A stretch of DNA of 64,000 bases from Phlegmacium glaucopus (lineage: Eukaryota; Basidiomycota; Agaricomycetes; Agaricales; Cortinariaceae). The stretch lies in assembly GCA_015039465.1 (NCBI GenBank), contig MU130379.1:297995-361994 (forward strand), written 5' to 3'. Below, in pieces: positions 10,640 to 22,938 of this stretch; the first letter of the stretch is position 1, and every line of letters starts with the position of its first letter. The position numbers were made by a program, and so were the translations under genes. Below the pieces are notes generated by a model. That model did no database searches. It was not told the origin of the DNA and saw nothing but the letters and a program-made list of their open reading frames with translations.

Positions 10640-13430
10640 TAGAATGGAAACGTCTCCAGGACTGGGTATGATAGGGGAAGGGGAACCAAAGTAGATTTAG
10701 GTGAAAATATTAGGGGCGTGGAAAGTGAAAGGAAGTGAAAGAAAGGTATAGCTCTGTGTCTCTTTTTAAAATGGCTTGGTTACAAGGTGATGCGAGTATC
10801 AGACATCTCAAGAGATCTCAAGTTGATTTCAACATTGCAGCATAGTAACCCAAGCTAATTCTGGCCCATGAACTGAGGAGTATACGGTTCCCAAGCCATA
10901 CGGTTCTTGCATTCGTAAGCAAAAACCTGTGACTTTCTCTTTGATGTACCACTAGAAAACAGCCAGTCACCCGACGACCAGAGACGAAGAGAAACAATCG
11001 TGTGTTATAAGCAAGCAGTGTATATTGGATCAAGGCTAGGAAAGGAGTCAAACAAATTTGATCGTGGTCTATGTAAAGCGCCGATTTACATAATTATATC
11101 CTTAAGTAGGTTAGATATCTGTTACTTTCCACCTACTTATATAAAGTAGGATTGCTATTATTCGTGTTCCCAATTTCTTATCTCTCACATAGCTCGTTTG
11201 GCTTTTGCCTCGAGCTCGATTTAAATTTCAAAAGCCACCATCCTGGTGGCCGTTTTCTTAGCCGATCGCCTAGTGTTGATCCAGGTTGATCCCCATCATA
11301 TTCCTGCTTCAACTACTCGTCCCACCGTGAATTCACATATCTTTCCTGAAACCATCTCGCCTCATCTCCCCTTCCATTTCGTCCGAACCCGACGTTTCAT
11401 ATATATCTAAGCCTCTAAGCCTCCCAGGACCCTGGGCCCGAATTGACCTCTGCCGTTCTACGGGAATTGGGGCCTCGGTCGGTAACCCTGACGATGGGAG
11501 TTTTTGAGTTGATGCTGCAGCGGCTGGGGTCTCCCGAGAGTGGAATTGTCCCAGTCACTCCCTATATATTCCTTGACCTCCCATCTCTTGTTTCTTCTGC
11601 GTCTTGGACAACTTGAATCCCAGCGGGTGAGTCTCTCTACGACTTATTTCCCTTGGTCAAGTCAAGCATCATCTTGGAGATCACGAGGCACTCCTTCAAA
11701 CACCTTGATTTACACGATAGGAATATGGAGTTGAGGACGACGTTGGATTTAGATGCTTGAGCTCGGCCCTCTTTCCCATCTCGGGAATTCGGGCTGCGCG
11801 AGAGAGCTTTGACGACAAATCATATATGATTTGATCCCACAAACCCCCTCGCATGTTCATTACATCAAATAAATTCTCATGATCGGTTTTCCTTCCTCCT
11901 TTTCCTTTCTTCACCAAGCTAAAACATAGACTTCATTTGAGACTCAGGTGCCAAAGTGCCGACGGAAGGCAAACCAGCAACCGCCAATTAATCCCTCCAA
12001 ACACATGTACGAACCATTGTTGACTGATTTTTACAGCTACATGCAAAAACCTAGGAACCCCTCGAAATTTCATCTCGTGCGCCTCTGTTTGTACAAACAA
12101 CCGTTTATGGTATCCTAACATGCTAAAAGTCCTGTTTCGGTAGTGCATCGGGAAATTGTGGAGCAACAACTCCACCCATAATGGAGAGGCAGCATACCCC
12201 GTAGTTAGTACTAAACATCCTCTAAATCCAACTACCATGGGTGCCTACCGCTATATCCCGGAAGAGCAAAAACGGCTTGTTAGAGGATTGGCTATGACAT
12301 AGTGTTTGTATAGATGGGCTGCAACAGTGGACGCGACTCAATGGATGCAGGATGCAAGCGATGGAGGGAGCTTGGGGCGGTTGAAGGGTTCTAGTGCCCT
12401 AACATGCGTCATACGCGCGTTCAAAAGCGGTTGTTTGTACAAACAGAGGCGCACGAACTGATTTTCGAGGGGTTCCTAGGTTTTTGCATGTAGCTGTAAG
12501 TGACTACTATCTGTTTTCACCCAACTGTTCCAATTGGGGTCTACATCAGTAGTATACCTACCACATTTTTTATCGTGCTCCAGTGAATGGTCGAAAATGG
12601 GTGGTTACTAGCCGGATAAACCTGGAACATGCCACACGGCACAACCGTTGCTCTGTCCCAATTTACCAGCCTTGCTATTTCGTTTTTGACCGCTACTATC
12701 CATTTTTAACCACCACCACTTGTTTTCGACACTCCACCACTTTCATATCAAAAATATGTAGTATATTTTCACCTCAATAACCTGTCGCCCGCTTTAAAAA
12801 AGCATCAGCGTGAGATTTTTTTTATACACATCCTTCGAAGTGAAATTTGACTTTTTGGCTACCAGACCTGAGTTAGAAGTGCACTTTTGTACCTTTGAAA
12901 GGAAAGCTGCTGTAAAGATATGTAAATGATAGAACTCTGGTCAAAAGGCATTCACTGAGGTACTCTTTCAATATATAACTTTGAACACGTTCCAGTTGCT
13001 ACGCGGAGTGGTGGATGTACATATCATGGGAAAATGACGCGCTTCCGACAGCATTCTGTCGGTTCAACTAGTACGTGGAAAGAAAGCCGTCCTCCGGAGT
13101 GACGAGGTTTCCGGGTAAAAGATTGTCTATATGATGCCCGGAGTTAGCAAAGACCTGGCCCTAGGTCTTTGAAGCGCGCTGCCTGATTCTTGGCTGCTTG
13201 TAAAGGTTCTATTATTTGGACATCTGCACCAGAAGATACTCTTGAGCGCTGTTACCAAGTCTAAGTAGGGGACAACGTCGGGATTTGGGGACATTGCCCG
13301 CAAAGGAAAGGATGTGACATGCCCTTCGATCACGGCGACACGTCAGTGTGGGATCTAAATACGACGTGGATGTACACAAACAGCCTTTTCTCCCAGAGAT
13401 TTAAGGACTTCATTGGATATTAGCGACGGA
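10640..13430. other. Gene-poor intergenic region
   Basis: About 2.8 kb with no supported gene. It contains a foldback element (12034-12496) and a TATA-like string near 11140. Short frames on both strands look like chance. Confidence 0.5.
12034..12496. mobile_element. Foldback MITE with TA target duplication
   Basis: About 70 bases at the left end (CAGCTACATGCAAAAACCTA and on to about 12103) recur as the reverse complement at the right end (about 12427-12496). The ends are CAGCTAC and GTAGCTG, each flanked by TA (12032-12033 and 12497-12498). A TA duplication and CAG ends fit a non-autonomous Tc1/mariner-type element. There is no transposase frame inside the 463 bases. Confidence 0.75.
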
Positions 13431-13442
13431 GAGCTTTCCATC

Positions 13443-15063
13443 ATGTTGTCTCGTCACCTCCTTGCGCTCGCATTCACAGTAGTGCCTTCCTTGGTCTCTG
13501 CTGCCCTCTTTCCCCCTGACTCTATGGTAAAGATGATTGGTCCAAAAGCTTTTAAGAAAGTGATGAAGACAAATGTGAGTCTTGTTGATTACTCGAGGGA
13601 TGATACTAATTATTTTTTCAGGATTCAACTATCGTGGCTTTCGTTGCACCGTGGTGTGGTGTACGTCATAAATTGCTTTAACAATACTTCCAGATTTACC
13701 TTTAAAATAGCACTGCCAAAAGCTGGTTCCAGAACTTAGCACAGCTGCTTTGGGTCTATATCCATTGATCTCAGTGTACGCTGTCGACTGCGACGCTGAC
13801 AAGAATAAAAAACTTTGTTCTGAACAGGTTAGTCGTGCTTCATTTTCTCATTGCTGTTTCTATTAACTCGAACCTTCAGGGCGTTCAAGGTTTCCCGACT
13901 ATCAAAGTACATCTACCGTCCGTCTCCGTTTCTACAAGAGCTAACCTTGATTGCGTAGCTATTCCCTCGAGGAAACTCTCTCCCCCCAACCATGTATGAG
14001 GCCCCCGATCGAACTGCCAGCGGCTTGTATTATTTTGCAACAAGAGGGATACCCCAGTCTTTCACAAAGCTTTACTATGACCACGATATTTCACCATGGG
14101 TTGAGAAGGTTTGGCTAGATTTCATTGACCTCGTACCAAAATAACTCATGGTACTATACAGTATCAAAACAAACATCGCGCGCTCCTTTTGAGGAAGGAC
14201 AAGAATCCGCCTCTCTTATGGCAAATTCTCGCTAACAAATACCGAGGACAGCTTGAATTCGGAACGCATCGTGATCGTAATGGGGTAACGTCTGTTAACA
14301 TGGGCCTTGAAGCTGGAGAGAAGAAAGAGTCTAAAGTTCTTCTATACCCAGCTGGATCGACCAGTTTTGTTCGTTATCAAGGTACGCCTCTCTCTACTTT
14401 ACATCTTTGTTGATTCATTTTGAAAGGACCTACGATTTAGGCATCAACAAACTTGATTCTTTATCGAAATTCTTGAACTCGGTTCTCGATGGTACTGCTG
14501 ATTTGTCAGCGATCATTGAGGAAACCAAAGCCGAAGAATATGTTGTCGATGAGGAGGAACTCGAAATCCAACGAAAGCAGGAAGCCCAGCGGATAGCTTT
14601 GTTGCACGGTGGCTTTAACGATCTTATTGATTTTGAGAAGGCTCTTAAGAATGGTGCTGGAGCTGGCTTCCACGATACACACGGATATGCAGGCCCAGGC
14701 GTTATTGGTGGTATTCCTGAACATTTCAAGAAGAAGCCTTCAGACGCTGGCGTCACACCTGATATCACTACTATGACCGACGCTGCCACTGCCACTGCTA
14801 CGACCGCCTCTACAACGCCTGGATTGACAAATCCGGAGGTAGCAGGACATACTGCAACTCCTCTCCCAGCGCAGAAGGAAGATGAAGTCGCAAAGGAACC
14901 TGTTGCTGCGCCTGAATCCATCAAGGCGCCTGAACCCGTCGTCGAGGATAAGAAGGTGGATGCCAAGGATAGCCCCCGGGTCGAGGAAGAGACGATTTCA
15001 GAACAAGTCGTTCTCGAGGTTCCCAGGGACCATGATGCTGAACGTCCAAAAGACGAGCTTTAG
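13443..15063 (+). CDS. ER thioredoxin-fold (PDI-like) protein with KDEL
   Basis: Seven exons join in phase: 13443-13574, 13622-13660, 13711-13827, 13880-13906, 13959-14108, 14162-14381 and 14441-15063, giving 435 residues. A signal peptide (MLSRHLLALAFTVVPSLVSA) leads into one thioredoxin domain. Its active site APWCGHC is split by intron 2, and it includes VDCDAD and GVQGFPTIKLF with the cis-proline. A second, non-catalytic half follows. The long C-terminal part is Ala/Thr/Pro/Glu rich and ends in KDEL, an ER retrieval signal. It should therefore form or isomerise disulfides of secretory proteins in the ER lumen. A single CGHC domain plus retrieval signal recalls yeast Mpd1; orthology is inferred. 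The start at 13443 was preferred because it begins the signal peptide. Confidence 0.9.
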
Positions 15064-15312
15064 TCCTGAATTTCAGTGGGCCATAATAAAAAGGCAATTC
15101 AATAATATTTATTTGACTCTTTAAATAACATTCAAATTGGTTGCAATGTTGATGGGTTCAATGTGACATCGAAAACACCTTCGTCACGAACGGTCACGCT
15201 AGTTTGCTTCAACTTGAAGTACCCACCTATAACCTCCTAATAACAAACTTTGATTGGGAAGCACCTTTGAGCGCCAATTAGGGCCCATCTGAATACTTAT
15301 AGCGAACTCATC

Positions 15313-18300
15313 ATGGCTCGAGGACACCCTGCTTCCCCACCAGATGCTGTTTCCTTGCCGAAAGTGTGTTTTACTATAGTCTCGGACGAGATCTCGAAGC
15401 TACCTGCAGGAGTCAGGAACAAGAATGCAATTCCATTTGGATGTGGGTCTTTCAGCTTCAAGTTGGCTCTTGAGGGCAACTGAAATGGACTGCGAGCAGA
15501 CAATGATTTCTCAGATTTTTCAAGGCCGTCAAGTTATATTCGGCATATTGGTATAATGCTCTCGCTGGATTTACTGCAATTTAAAGCTGATTATGTTTTT
15601 TTTTTTTGCACAGAGCCTCTTGAAAGCGATCTTGCAAAGACGGTGGAATATGATATGGACGAGCAAGGTTCGGTTCAGTGTTCCTTTCTGTGCCACCTAT
15701 CTGAGCATTTCTGTAGACGAGGAATGGCTAAATGCAGTGAATGAAGACCGAAGAAAGAGTCAGATAGATAAAATCGACCAAGAGTTATTTGAAATCATGA
15801 TGGATCGTCTAGAGAAGGAGTGGTTTGACCTCGTGCGGCTCTACCATGTTTTCTTTGGAAACGTGATTTGACACTTTTTTCTTGTATGTGCAATTCAGAC
15901 CAAAAACTTACAAAAGCCTGACCTCGCTATGCCTTCCGAGGACTCAACGTGTGCCATATGCGACGACTCTGAGGGAGAGAACAGTAACGCGATTGTCTTT
16001 TGTGATGGGTGCAATTTGGCGGTGCATCAAGGTAGTTCATGGCTTTATTATCACTATCTAAAAGCTAAAAACACCGCTAGATTGCTATGGTGTACCGTAC
16101 ATCCCAGAAGGTCAATGGCTTTGTCGGAAGTGTACGGTCTCCCCCGAGAATCCTGTTGTAAGCTAATCAGAATTCTTCTGCCAGCATCCTTCTTACTATT
16201 CATTCGAGGAATGCATTTTGTGTCCCAATGAAGGTGGGGCGTTCAAGCAAACCCTACATGGAGAATGGGTTCATCTTCTCTGCGCCATTTGGATTCCCGA
16301 GACACGAGTTGCGAATGAGGTTTTCATGGAACCTATCACGGGAGTGAATAAAATTTCGAAACCACGTTGGAAACTGGTTCGTCTTCATCCAAAATTTCGT
16401 TCGTTTTTTTTACAACTACACTCTTATGCATAGAAATGCAGCATTTGTGATGTCAGGGCTGGGGCATGTATTCAATGTGCTAAAAGTTCCTGCTTTCTCG
16501 CGTTCCATGCTACGTGTGCTCGGAAAGAGAAATTACTATTACCCATGAAGAGCGCTCACGGGGCTGAACCGGTGACTTTGACCTGCTACTGCGAACGTCA
16601 CCTTCCTGTATGTTCGATCACATATCTCGGGAGATTTTTTGCTGATATGAAGCCTAGCAAGAACAACAAGTCGCGCGGGCTGCAGCTCTAGAAGCTGAAG
16701 AAGCACATGAACATACAGCGCAAAATAGCCAACTTGCTGCTAAATCTGCAAGGGCCTATGCGAAGACATATAAGCCTGGCCCTCCTCTTGTTCCCGCCAT
16801 TGTTGTGGACCGCATCATGTTATACACGGATAAACTAAGATATCGAAGGAAGGCCGACTTTGCGCGTATGTTATGCCGATATTGGAGCTTGAAGAGAGAA
16901 GCCAGGCGCGGTGCACCACTTTTGAAGAGGTTGCACCTGGAACCTTGGACAGCAAATGCCGGTGCCAAAGTCCAGACGGAAGAAGATAAACTGATGCGCC
17001 TTGATGTACGGGTTCACCTTGTGATTTTGATCAATGATGTTTTTTTACGCTCATGATTTTGTTACAGCAACTCAACCGGTTGCGCCAGGATCTAATCAAC
17101 GTCAAGGCTTTGACACAGCTTTCTTGGCAAAGGGAAGCCACGAAATTTAGGCAGACAGAGATCGTTCATGATATTCTGGTGGCTGCATTACTTCCTCTTT
17201 ATGCTTCACTCCGATCATCCTTTGAACGAATAATGAGGCAAGTCTCCTTTTGTTATCGCATTCTTTGTCATTGCTTTTTGTTGAATGCATGATATCGACA
17301 TTTAGTTTTGACAAGAAAGATCACTTTAAAAACCCTGTATCGAAGAACGACGTACCCGATTACTTTGATATCGTCAAGGATCCTATGTGTTGGACTATGA
17401 TTGAATCCAAGATCAATAAATTCGAATATTGGGATTTTCAAGCCTTTCGGGTGGGACACTTATGTTTCTGTTCCTTGACACGTTTGTGCTTACATGGTCA
17501 TAGCATGATGTTGAGCTTGTTATCAGTAATGCTCTTCTGTACAATAAAGCAGGGACTCAGTTCCATAAAGATGCTATACGCATTCAAAAGGAGTCTGGAC
17601 CGATTCTTGCCGACCTCCAGAAGTTGGTCACGGTCCATGACCTTCCCTTAGATCCTAATAGCGAAGTGGAGGACGAAACACACGACTCCGATAAGCTACC
17701 ACCTGTTGGCGATCTTGAACCTCCTCTAGACGTGCTTGGTCTCCTCATTTCATCCGAAACTTTCAAAAAGGACCTCAATATGGAAGTTGGTAACAATCCC
17801 ATCGTTAATTTGTTCAACTATGAGCTTGCCACATGGAAACCTCCTCCTTTGGACACTGAAGATATTGTCAGAGGTAGGAAGGAAAAAACCAAGCCAAAAC
17901 GAGATCGCAAAGCCGAAGTTGAGCGTGCCAAGGCCAATAAAGAGGCTGCTGCCGCCGGTGCAGGCATCAATGTTGGAGAGGCGGGGGAGAAGGAAGAGAT
18001 AGAAAGGAGGAGAGAGCAAGAGAGGGATTTGCAAGCTGCTTTGGATAGTTCGTCTGGTTTTCGTATTCCTCGGACACGAAGTGCGCTTGCTGCTGCTGCT
18101 GCTTTTGAGGCAGAAGCTCGTGGGTCGTCAGCTGCTGGGGATGATGTTGGGTCGACTACGGAATCAAACAAGGCCAACAAGTCTCGGAAACGAGCTTCTG
18201 TGGCTCCTGTCGGACAGACCTCCGTTCCGAGAGTCGTGCATGATGTTGATAACCGGGATTCCTTCAGTATGTTTAATGCTGGTTGGATCCTGCCACCTGA

Positions 18301-19820
18301 TCAGAAGCGTGGAGGACGAGCATCAGCCCTGGATCGATCAGCATTGCCACCACCAAGAAAGAGGGCGAGAACGGGTGCGTTGATGTTGTTCGCTATCTGA
18401 CGTTTTCTTTGTTGACTTGGTGTAGATCACGGAAATTCTCGACTGTCGATCGTTAGTACAGCGGCCTCTGACAATCTGACTTTATTACCTTCCGACCCTA
18501 TTGAGGTTAAACACAATCCTAATGAACCTACCAGTGATTCGATGGATGTAGATGGATCAGAAGATGAGGGACGAGGGCGCTCAAGTTCAAAAGTTCAACT
18601 TCGTAAACTGGAGAGTGTCCCTCCTGCTCTTTCTATGGACGACCATTACGAAGAGGAACACGAAAGAGAAGAACGACCCCATAATGTCGTCAAACAGCCT
18701 AACGGCGTCGTCGTAATCGAAAAGCTCGACACACCTGCTACTCGTCGCGAGAAGAACCAACGCCGGAAGGCAGAGAAGCAGAAGTTGGCAGCTCAGGCTG
18801 GCGAAGCTATCTCTACTGGAAGCAGCAATAATCTTTCAGTTGCACAACTATCACAACCTCCACCTTCGTCTGCGACTTCTCAACCACGTAGGCATTTTGG
18901 ATTAAGGGTAGCTGATGATATGGAATCGGACTTGAGCGACTTGAGCGATCTGGCCAGTGAGGAACCGGATAAAGTTGACGAGGTGGCCACCGTGGAGAAA
19001 CAGCTGAAGGATGAAGTCGGGCCGGACGAGCCGTATCCAGAGGACAAAAAAGAAAGGGAGCCGAAAAGTCCTCCAAAACCTGAACAGTCCTCGCCAAAGA
19101 GGAACATGCCCAAACCAAAGGTACCACATACGGAAGACTTCCCTGGTGGGACACTTGGTAAGTTTTATGTTATGATTGATCTACCAGCAATTTCTAACAT
19201 GTTGTCTTTTCGACTTTCCTTTTAGTTTGGGCCAAGGCAGGCAAGTCCAATCAATCCATTGCTAAAGCTGCTACTTAATTTCTTCACTTCGCCATTAGAA
19301 TCATTTCCATGGTGGCCCGCTGTGGTTCACACGCCCACCAGTCCTAACGTACCTGGAAATATCTACCAAGCTTGGCAAGAAAAGACTGCAAAACGGAATA
19401 TCCAGTTGTTTATCGTACAATTTTATGATAAACAGGAATCCTGGTGGGTTCACCTTTCCTTCTTATAAAGAAAGCTTGCTGACCTGCTGCTTTAAGGCAA
19501 AGCGTCCCAATCAAAAAACTGGAACTCTTGGGCGAGGATAAACGTAATCGCCTCCATTCGTGTTCCACCTTGTTCTGATGTATCCTATTTCTTTAGAGCT
19601 CGACGACGAAAATCTTACTTCAGGCGCGAAACAGAAATGGAAGCCATCTGCTTCGAAACAACAGTGTCGAGAAGCATATGAGTTCGTTGAAATTTGGCAT
19701 CATCGTGTTAAAGTAACAGTCTCTTACACACATTTTGCATCTAGGAGGGCCATGTCAGAGATGATTCAGGAGAACGATACTGACGATGGAGAGCCCAGTG
19801 TTGACAATATCAATCGATAA
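15313..19820 (+). CDS. BRPF/Nto1-like PHD-bromodomain-PWWP protein
   Basis: This is a chromatin reader and scaffold expected in a MYST-type histone acetyltransferase complex (NuA3 Nto1 / BRPF1 family), acting in the nucleus. About a dozen exons read through in order. An N-terminal enhancer-of-polycomb-like part has [10 protein letters not shown] and [20 protein letters not shown] finger 1 starts at [20 protein letters not shown] (about 15950). A zinc-knuckle/extended PHD has [25 protein letters not shown] and [16 protein letters not shown] bromodomain follows (about 17200-17600, with [13 protein letters not shown] and the conserved Asn in NALLYNKAG). Then comes a long low-complexity basic/acidic region, and a PWWP domain ([15 protein letters not shown], about 19227-19450). 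Domain order matches the family exactly. One intron (19241-19298) uses a GC donor. The start at 15313 gives an N-terminus leading directly into the EPL-like block. Confidence 0.9.
19241..19298 (+). other. GC-AG intron in the PWWP exon pair
   Basis: The exon ends GCCAAGGCAG and the intron begins GCAAGT and ends ATTAG. Using this border restores the PWWP core (VWAKA then ESFPWWP) in frame, and no GT donor nearby does so. GC donors with the strong G-GCAAGT context are a known minor class. Confidence 0.7.
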
Positions 19821-20259
19821 AGTTCTTTTCTTTCTATTTGTATTTTGCTTTGAGTTCTATTGATGTTTCATCGATCTTCTATTTATCATACCCAAGCGTA
19901 ACGAAATGTATATGAAAGCTGCTGGTAAAATATAATATGACCAGCAATTTGGGAACCACCCATGTATTACTATGGGGCCTGTCGAATTCAATAGCTTCTT
20001 GAGATTTGAACATTTGAACATTTGAACTTGTGATCTTTCAGCGCTGGTGCTCTTTGACTCTACTGTGACATAATATATGTAGCCCTGCATGTTGAACAGC
20101 CCGTACACGGGCGTCGCCGCCAAATGAATTCCTGAAGCCTGACAGACAGGTTTAGGTTCCACCGCCGGTTTCAACCAAATTGAACTTGGAAGTTAACAAC
20201 ATTCACACTTCCAATCGCTTTATCTAAAACTTGGTGCACCAACTTACACCGTTCAGATC

Positions 20260-22689
20260 ATGATGTTGGCTTATGCACTCATCGCTGGAGTGGTAAGCAG
20301 CTAGATGCAGCATGTACGCTTGACTGCCATCTTTGACGACTTCGCATTGGCAGGCAATACATCCATTGGTTCGACGAAATGAACCTACGGTACTCCAGAT
20401 TCTGCTGCTGAATACCGTTTTTACCCTTGCTATCTTGGGCTTTCAAGTACTTCAGACCCAGGCTTCAATATGGAGTGCCATGAAATCAGCCGTCCTACTT
20501 CCTCTAACTCTAAACATTGGTTTGGCGGCAGCTATTGTTGAATATCGTCAGTCTCGGAGGCATCCTTTGGCTGCCTATCCTGGTCCACGTCTCGCGCGTG
20601 TCACCAAATGGTGGATGGCATATTGGATCGGTACAGGCAATCGTCATCTCTTATTGGCCAGGTACATTCAACTTTCAACAACCTCTATAACCATTCACTA
20701 ACCGAATGTATTGCAGATTGCATAAAGAGTTTGGGCCCTGGGTTCGCATAGGTCAGATCCCCTCAGATAGAATTCAATCAGTGACTCATCTAATTGGCAG
20801 GCCCGAATGAATTGTCGGTGCATGACCCTTTGGCAATTCGACCGATTTACTCCAAGATGTTTAGAGCGCCGTTTTATCAAGGTATTTTCTACGAAACGTC
20901 TATTACAACGTGGGGATATTGATCGGGTATTTTCCAGGAGCGCCATCTGTAGCTGATGCCTTGATCACAACACTGAGTCGTGAAGAGCATGACCGCCGTT
21001 TGATTGTGAATCAAGTTTCTTCTTTTCATTCGTCCCCTTCTCATTAATTCTTTACAGGCATGGAACAAGGCCTTTAGCTCTGAATCGTTGAAATTTTTCC
21101 ATACCTTTGCGAACGTTAGTGACAACCTGTCTGTGTTACACCAAGTCCTATAAACTTTCCATCCTTCATCTGAACAGAATCGCACCGAGCAATTGTTAGA
21201 TATTCTACAACGTGAAACTTCAAGTTCTGGAGACAAAGAAGTCAATCTTTCACACTGGGTCTCACTTTGGGCGATGTAATGTTTATCCTCTATCCGATAA
21301 AATTTGTCTACTAACATGCCTGGCCAGGGATATTATGGGAGACATGTCATTTTCCGGTGGTTTCGAAACGCTTGCCTCTGGTCGAGATACTGAGGGCTGG
21401 ATGGAAATAGTAATTAAATATTTATCACCTAAAAGAACGTCTTCTCATCAGTCATTGTCCACAGCTTCAGATGGGCGTTTTCTTTCTGGGAAGTAAGTAC
21501 TATTTGGCTGTCACTAATGTGATGTTGACTCTGTTAGTTCTTGGACAGGTGCCGTGGACGCGCGACGTTATTGCCATGTTGCCCCAGCCTGGGCCTATCA
21601 TAACTTTCCAAAATGTGCTTAACTTTCCCACGTTCTGTATTCACACTAAACCCGGTTCTCCATTATCTTATCTTCTACATAGTTTGTCGCCCGGAAAGTG
21701 GTGGAAACAAAAGCCAAGAATGATGGTATCAAGCAAGACCTCCTCGGAATTATAGTAAGTTCATTGCAGTTCTTGCATCATCTTCTTTCTTTCATGAACT
21801 TTCCAGCAAGACGAAGGTTCTGGAGGGCCTACATTGTCGGATGAGGAGGCTGCGTCAGACGCCGCTTTGATGGTCGTTGCAGGCTCTGATACAGTATCTC
21901 ATGGTCTCACTGGCCTATTTCGATACATCGCTGCCAGCGAGGTAGTGCAAAACCGTCTTCGTGCAGAGATTCAGACAGCGTTTCAGAGCTCCGGTGATAT
22001 TGATGCTTTCACTCTCGCCAAGCTGCCTTACCTGGATGCTTGTGTGCAGGAGGCTCTCCGCATTTTCCCGCCCGTTGCATCAGGTATCCATATTCTTCCT
22101 TCATATAGTATCAATGTTTTACACTTCTTAATAGGGCCTCCCCGATACAGCGGAGAATCCTGCATACAGATTTTTGACAAATTTGTTCCGCCCAGGACAA
22201 CTGTAGCATGCCCCATTTACTCTATTCAACGAGACCGTAAATGTTCTTACATCTCAGTTGATCATTTTCTCAAATCATCTTCTCCAGCCCAGAACTTTGG
22301 AAATCCCCTGGAATTCATACCCGAACGCTGGCTGCCTGGATCGGCTATACAGCCTCACAATGCCGATGCTTTCGTACCTTTCTGCTATGGTCCTGGGGTT
22401 TGTATCGGAAAGCCTGTGGCACTTTATAATATGAAGTGAGTTCGTAGCCTTCAATTTCCTATACTTTCATTAATATCTTGTCATAGGCTTCTTGTGATCA
22501 GACTTTTGCAGTCTTTTGAAATGGTTCCTGCCAAATCCTTTGACAGTGTAAAGTTTGACTCTTCTTGGAAGGTAAAGCTGATACCGCATTGCATGTAACG
22601 TAACTCATGATACTTTCCTCGCCTAGGAATACAACCTTTGGGTACATGATCCCCTTGTGGTTAATTTAAAGAGCATTTCCACGGACTGA
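20260..22689 (+). CDS. Cytochrome P450 monooxygenase
   Basis: This is a heme-thiolate monooxygenase anchored in the ER membrane; its substrate cannot be read from sequence. It has at least a dozen exons. An N-terminal hydrophobic anchor region (about codons 1-60) is followed by the proline hinge HPLAAYPGPRLARVTKWW. The C-helix region, I-helix motif AGSDTV (near 21880), ExxR motif in EALRIFPP (near 22050), PERW motif (FIPERWLPG) and heme-binding loop FCYGPGVCIGKP with the cysteine ligand (near 22380) are all seen in order. The gene ends with SFEMVPAKSFDSVKF and a C-terminal strand, stop at 22687-22689. No stop interrupts the assembled exons, so it seems functional. The family number was not assigned; the motifs fit basidiomycete families of the microsomal type. 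Confidence 0.9.
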
Positions 22690-22897
22690 GAGTACCACCC
22701 CTGGCTTAGTATATAAAAACAGAGTCTTTGAATTCCCCATCCAACTGCAGGCCTGACGCAATAAAAGGAAAAGGATTTCGAAAGGTCTTGAACGCTGATT
22801 ATCTGACTAAGCAGTTACCCTCATCGTGTCGACCTGTATGGTTTTCGGCGATAGGACTGATCTTGATGATGGATAAGCGCCCAGGAAGAAGCTCCGG

Positions 22898-22904
22898 TAT
22901 ATAA
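22898..22904 (+). promoter_or_regulatory. TATA-like box before RBR gene A
   Basis: TATATAA lies 35-41 bases before the proposed ATG at 22939, downstream of the P450 stop at 22689. This is a tight but plausible core promoter for gene A. A comparable box precedes gene C. Confidence 0.35.
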
Positions 22905-22938
22905 CAGATGGGAATTCGCAGGAATGAGGGCGTCAGAC

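Noticed and set aside
11933..12238. 101-codon minus frame overlapping the left arm of the MITE
   Set aside because: It spans the transposon border and has no family features, so it is a chance frame.
14430..14966. 178-codon minus frame opposite the PDI-like gene
   Set aside because: It is the antisense of the Ala/Thr/Glu-rich C-terminal exon, whose codon bias leaves the opposite strand open. The plus frame carries the KDEL end and joins upstream exons.
17818..18180. Minus frames rich in Ala/Ser opposite the BRPF-like gene
   Set aside because: These are shadows of the low-complexity Ala/Glu/Lys region of the plus-strand gene.
19857..20174. 105-codon minus frame between BRPF-like and P450 genes
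   Set aside because: It covers short tandem TTTGAACA repeats, has no recognisable domain, and lies in the 3' and 5' untranslated areas of two good genes.
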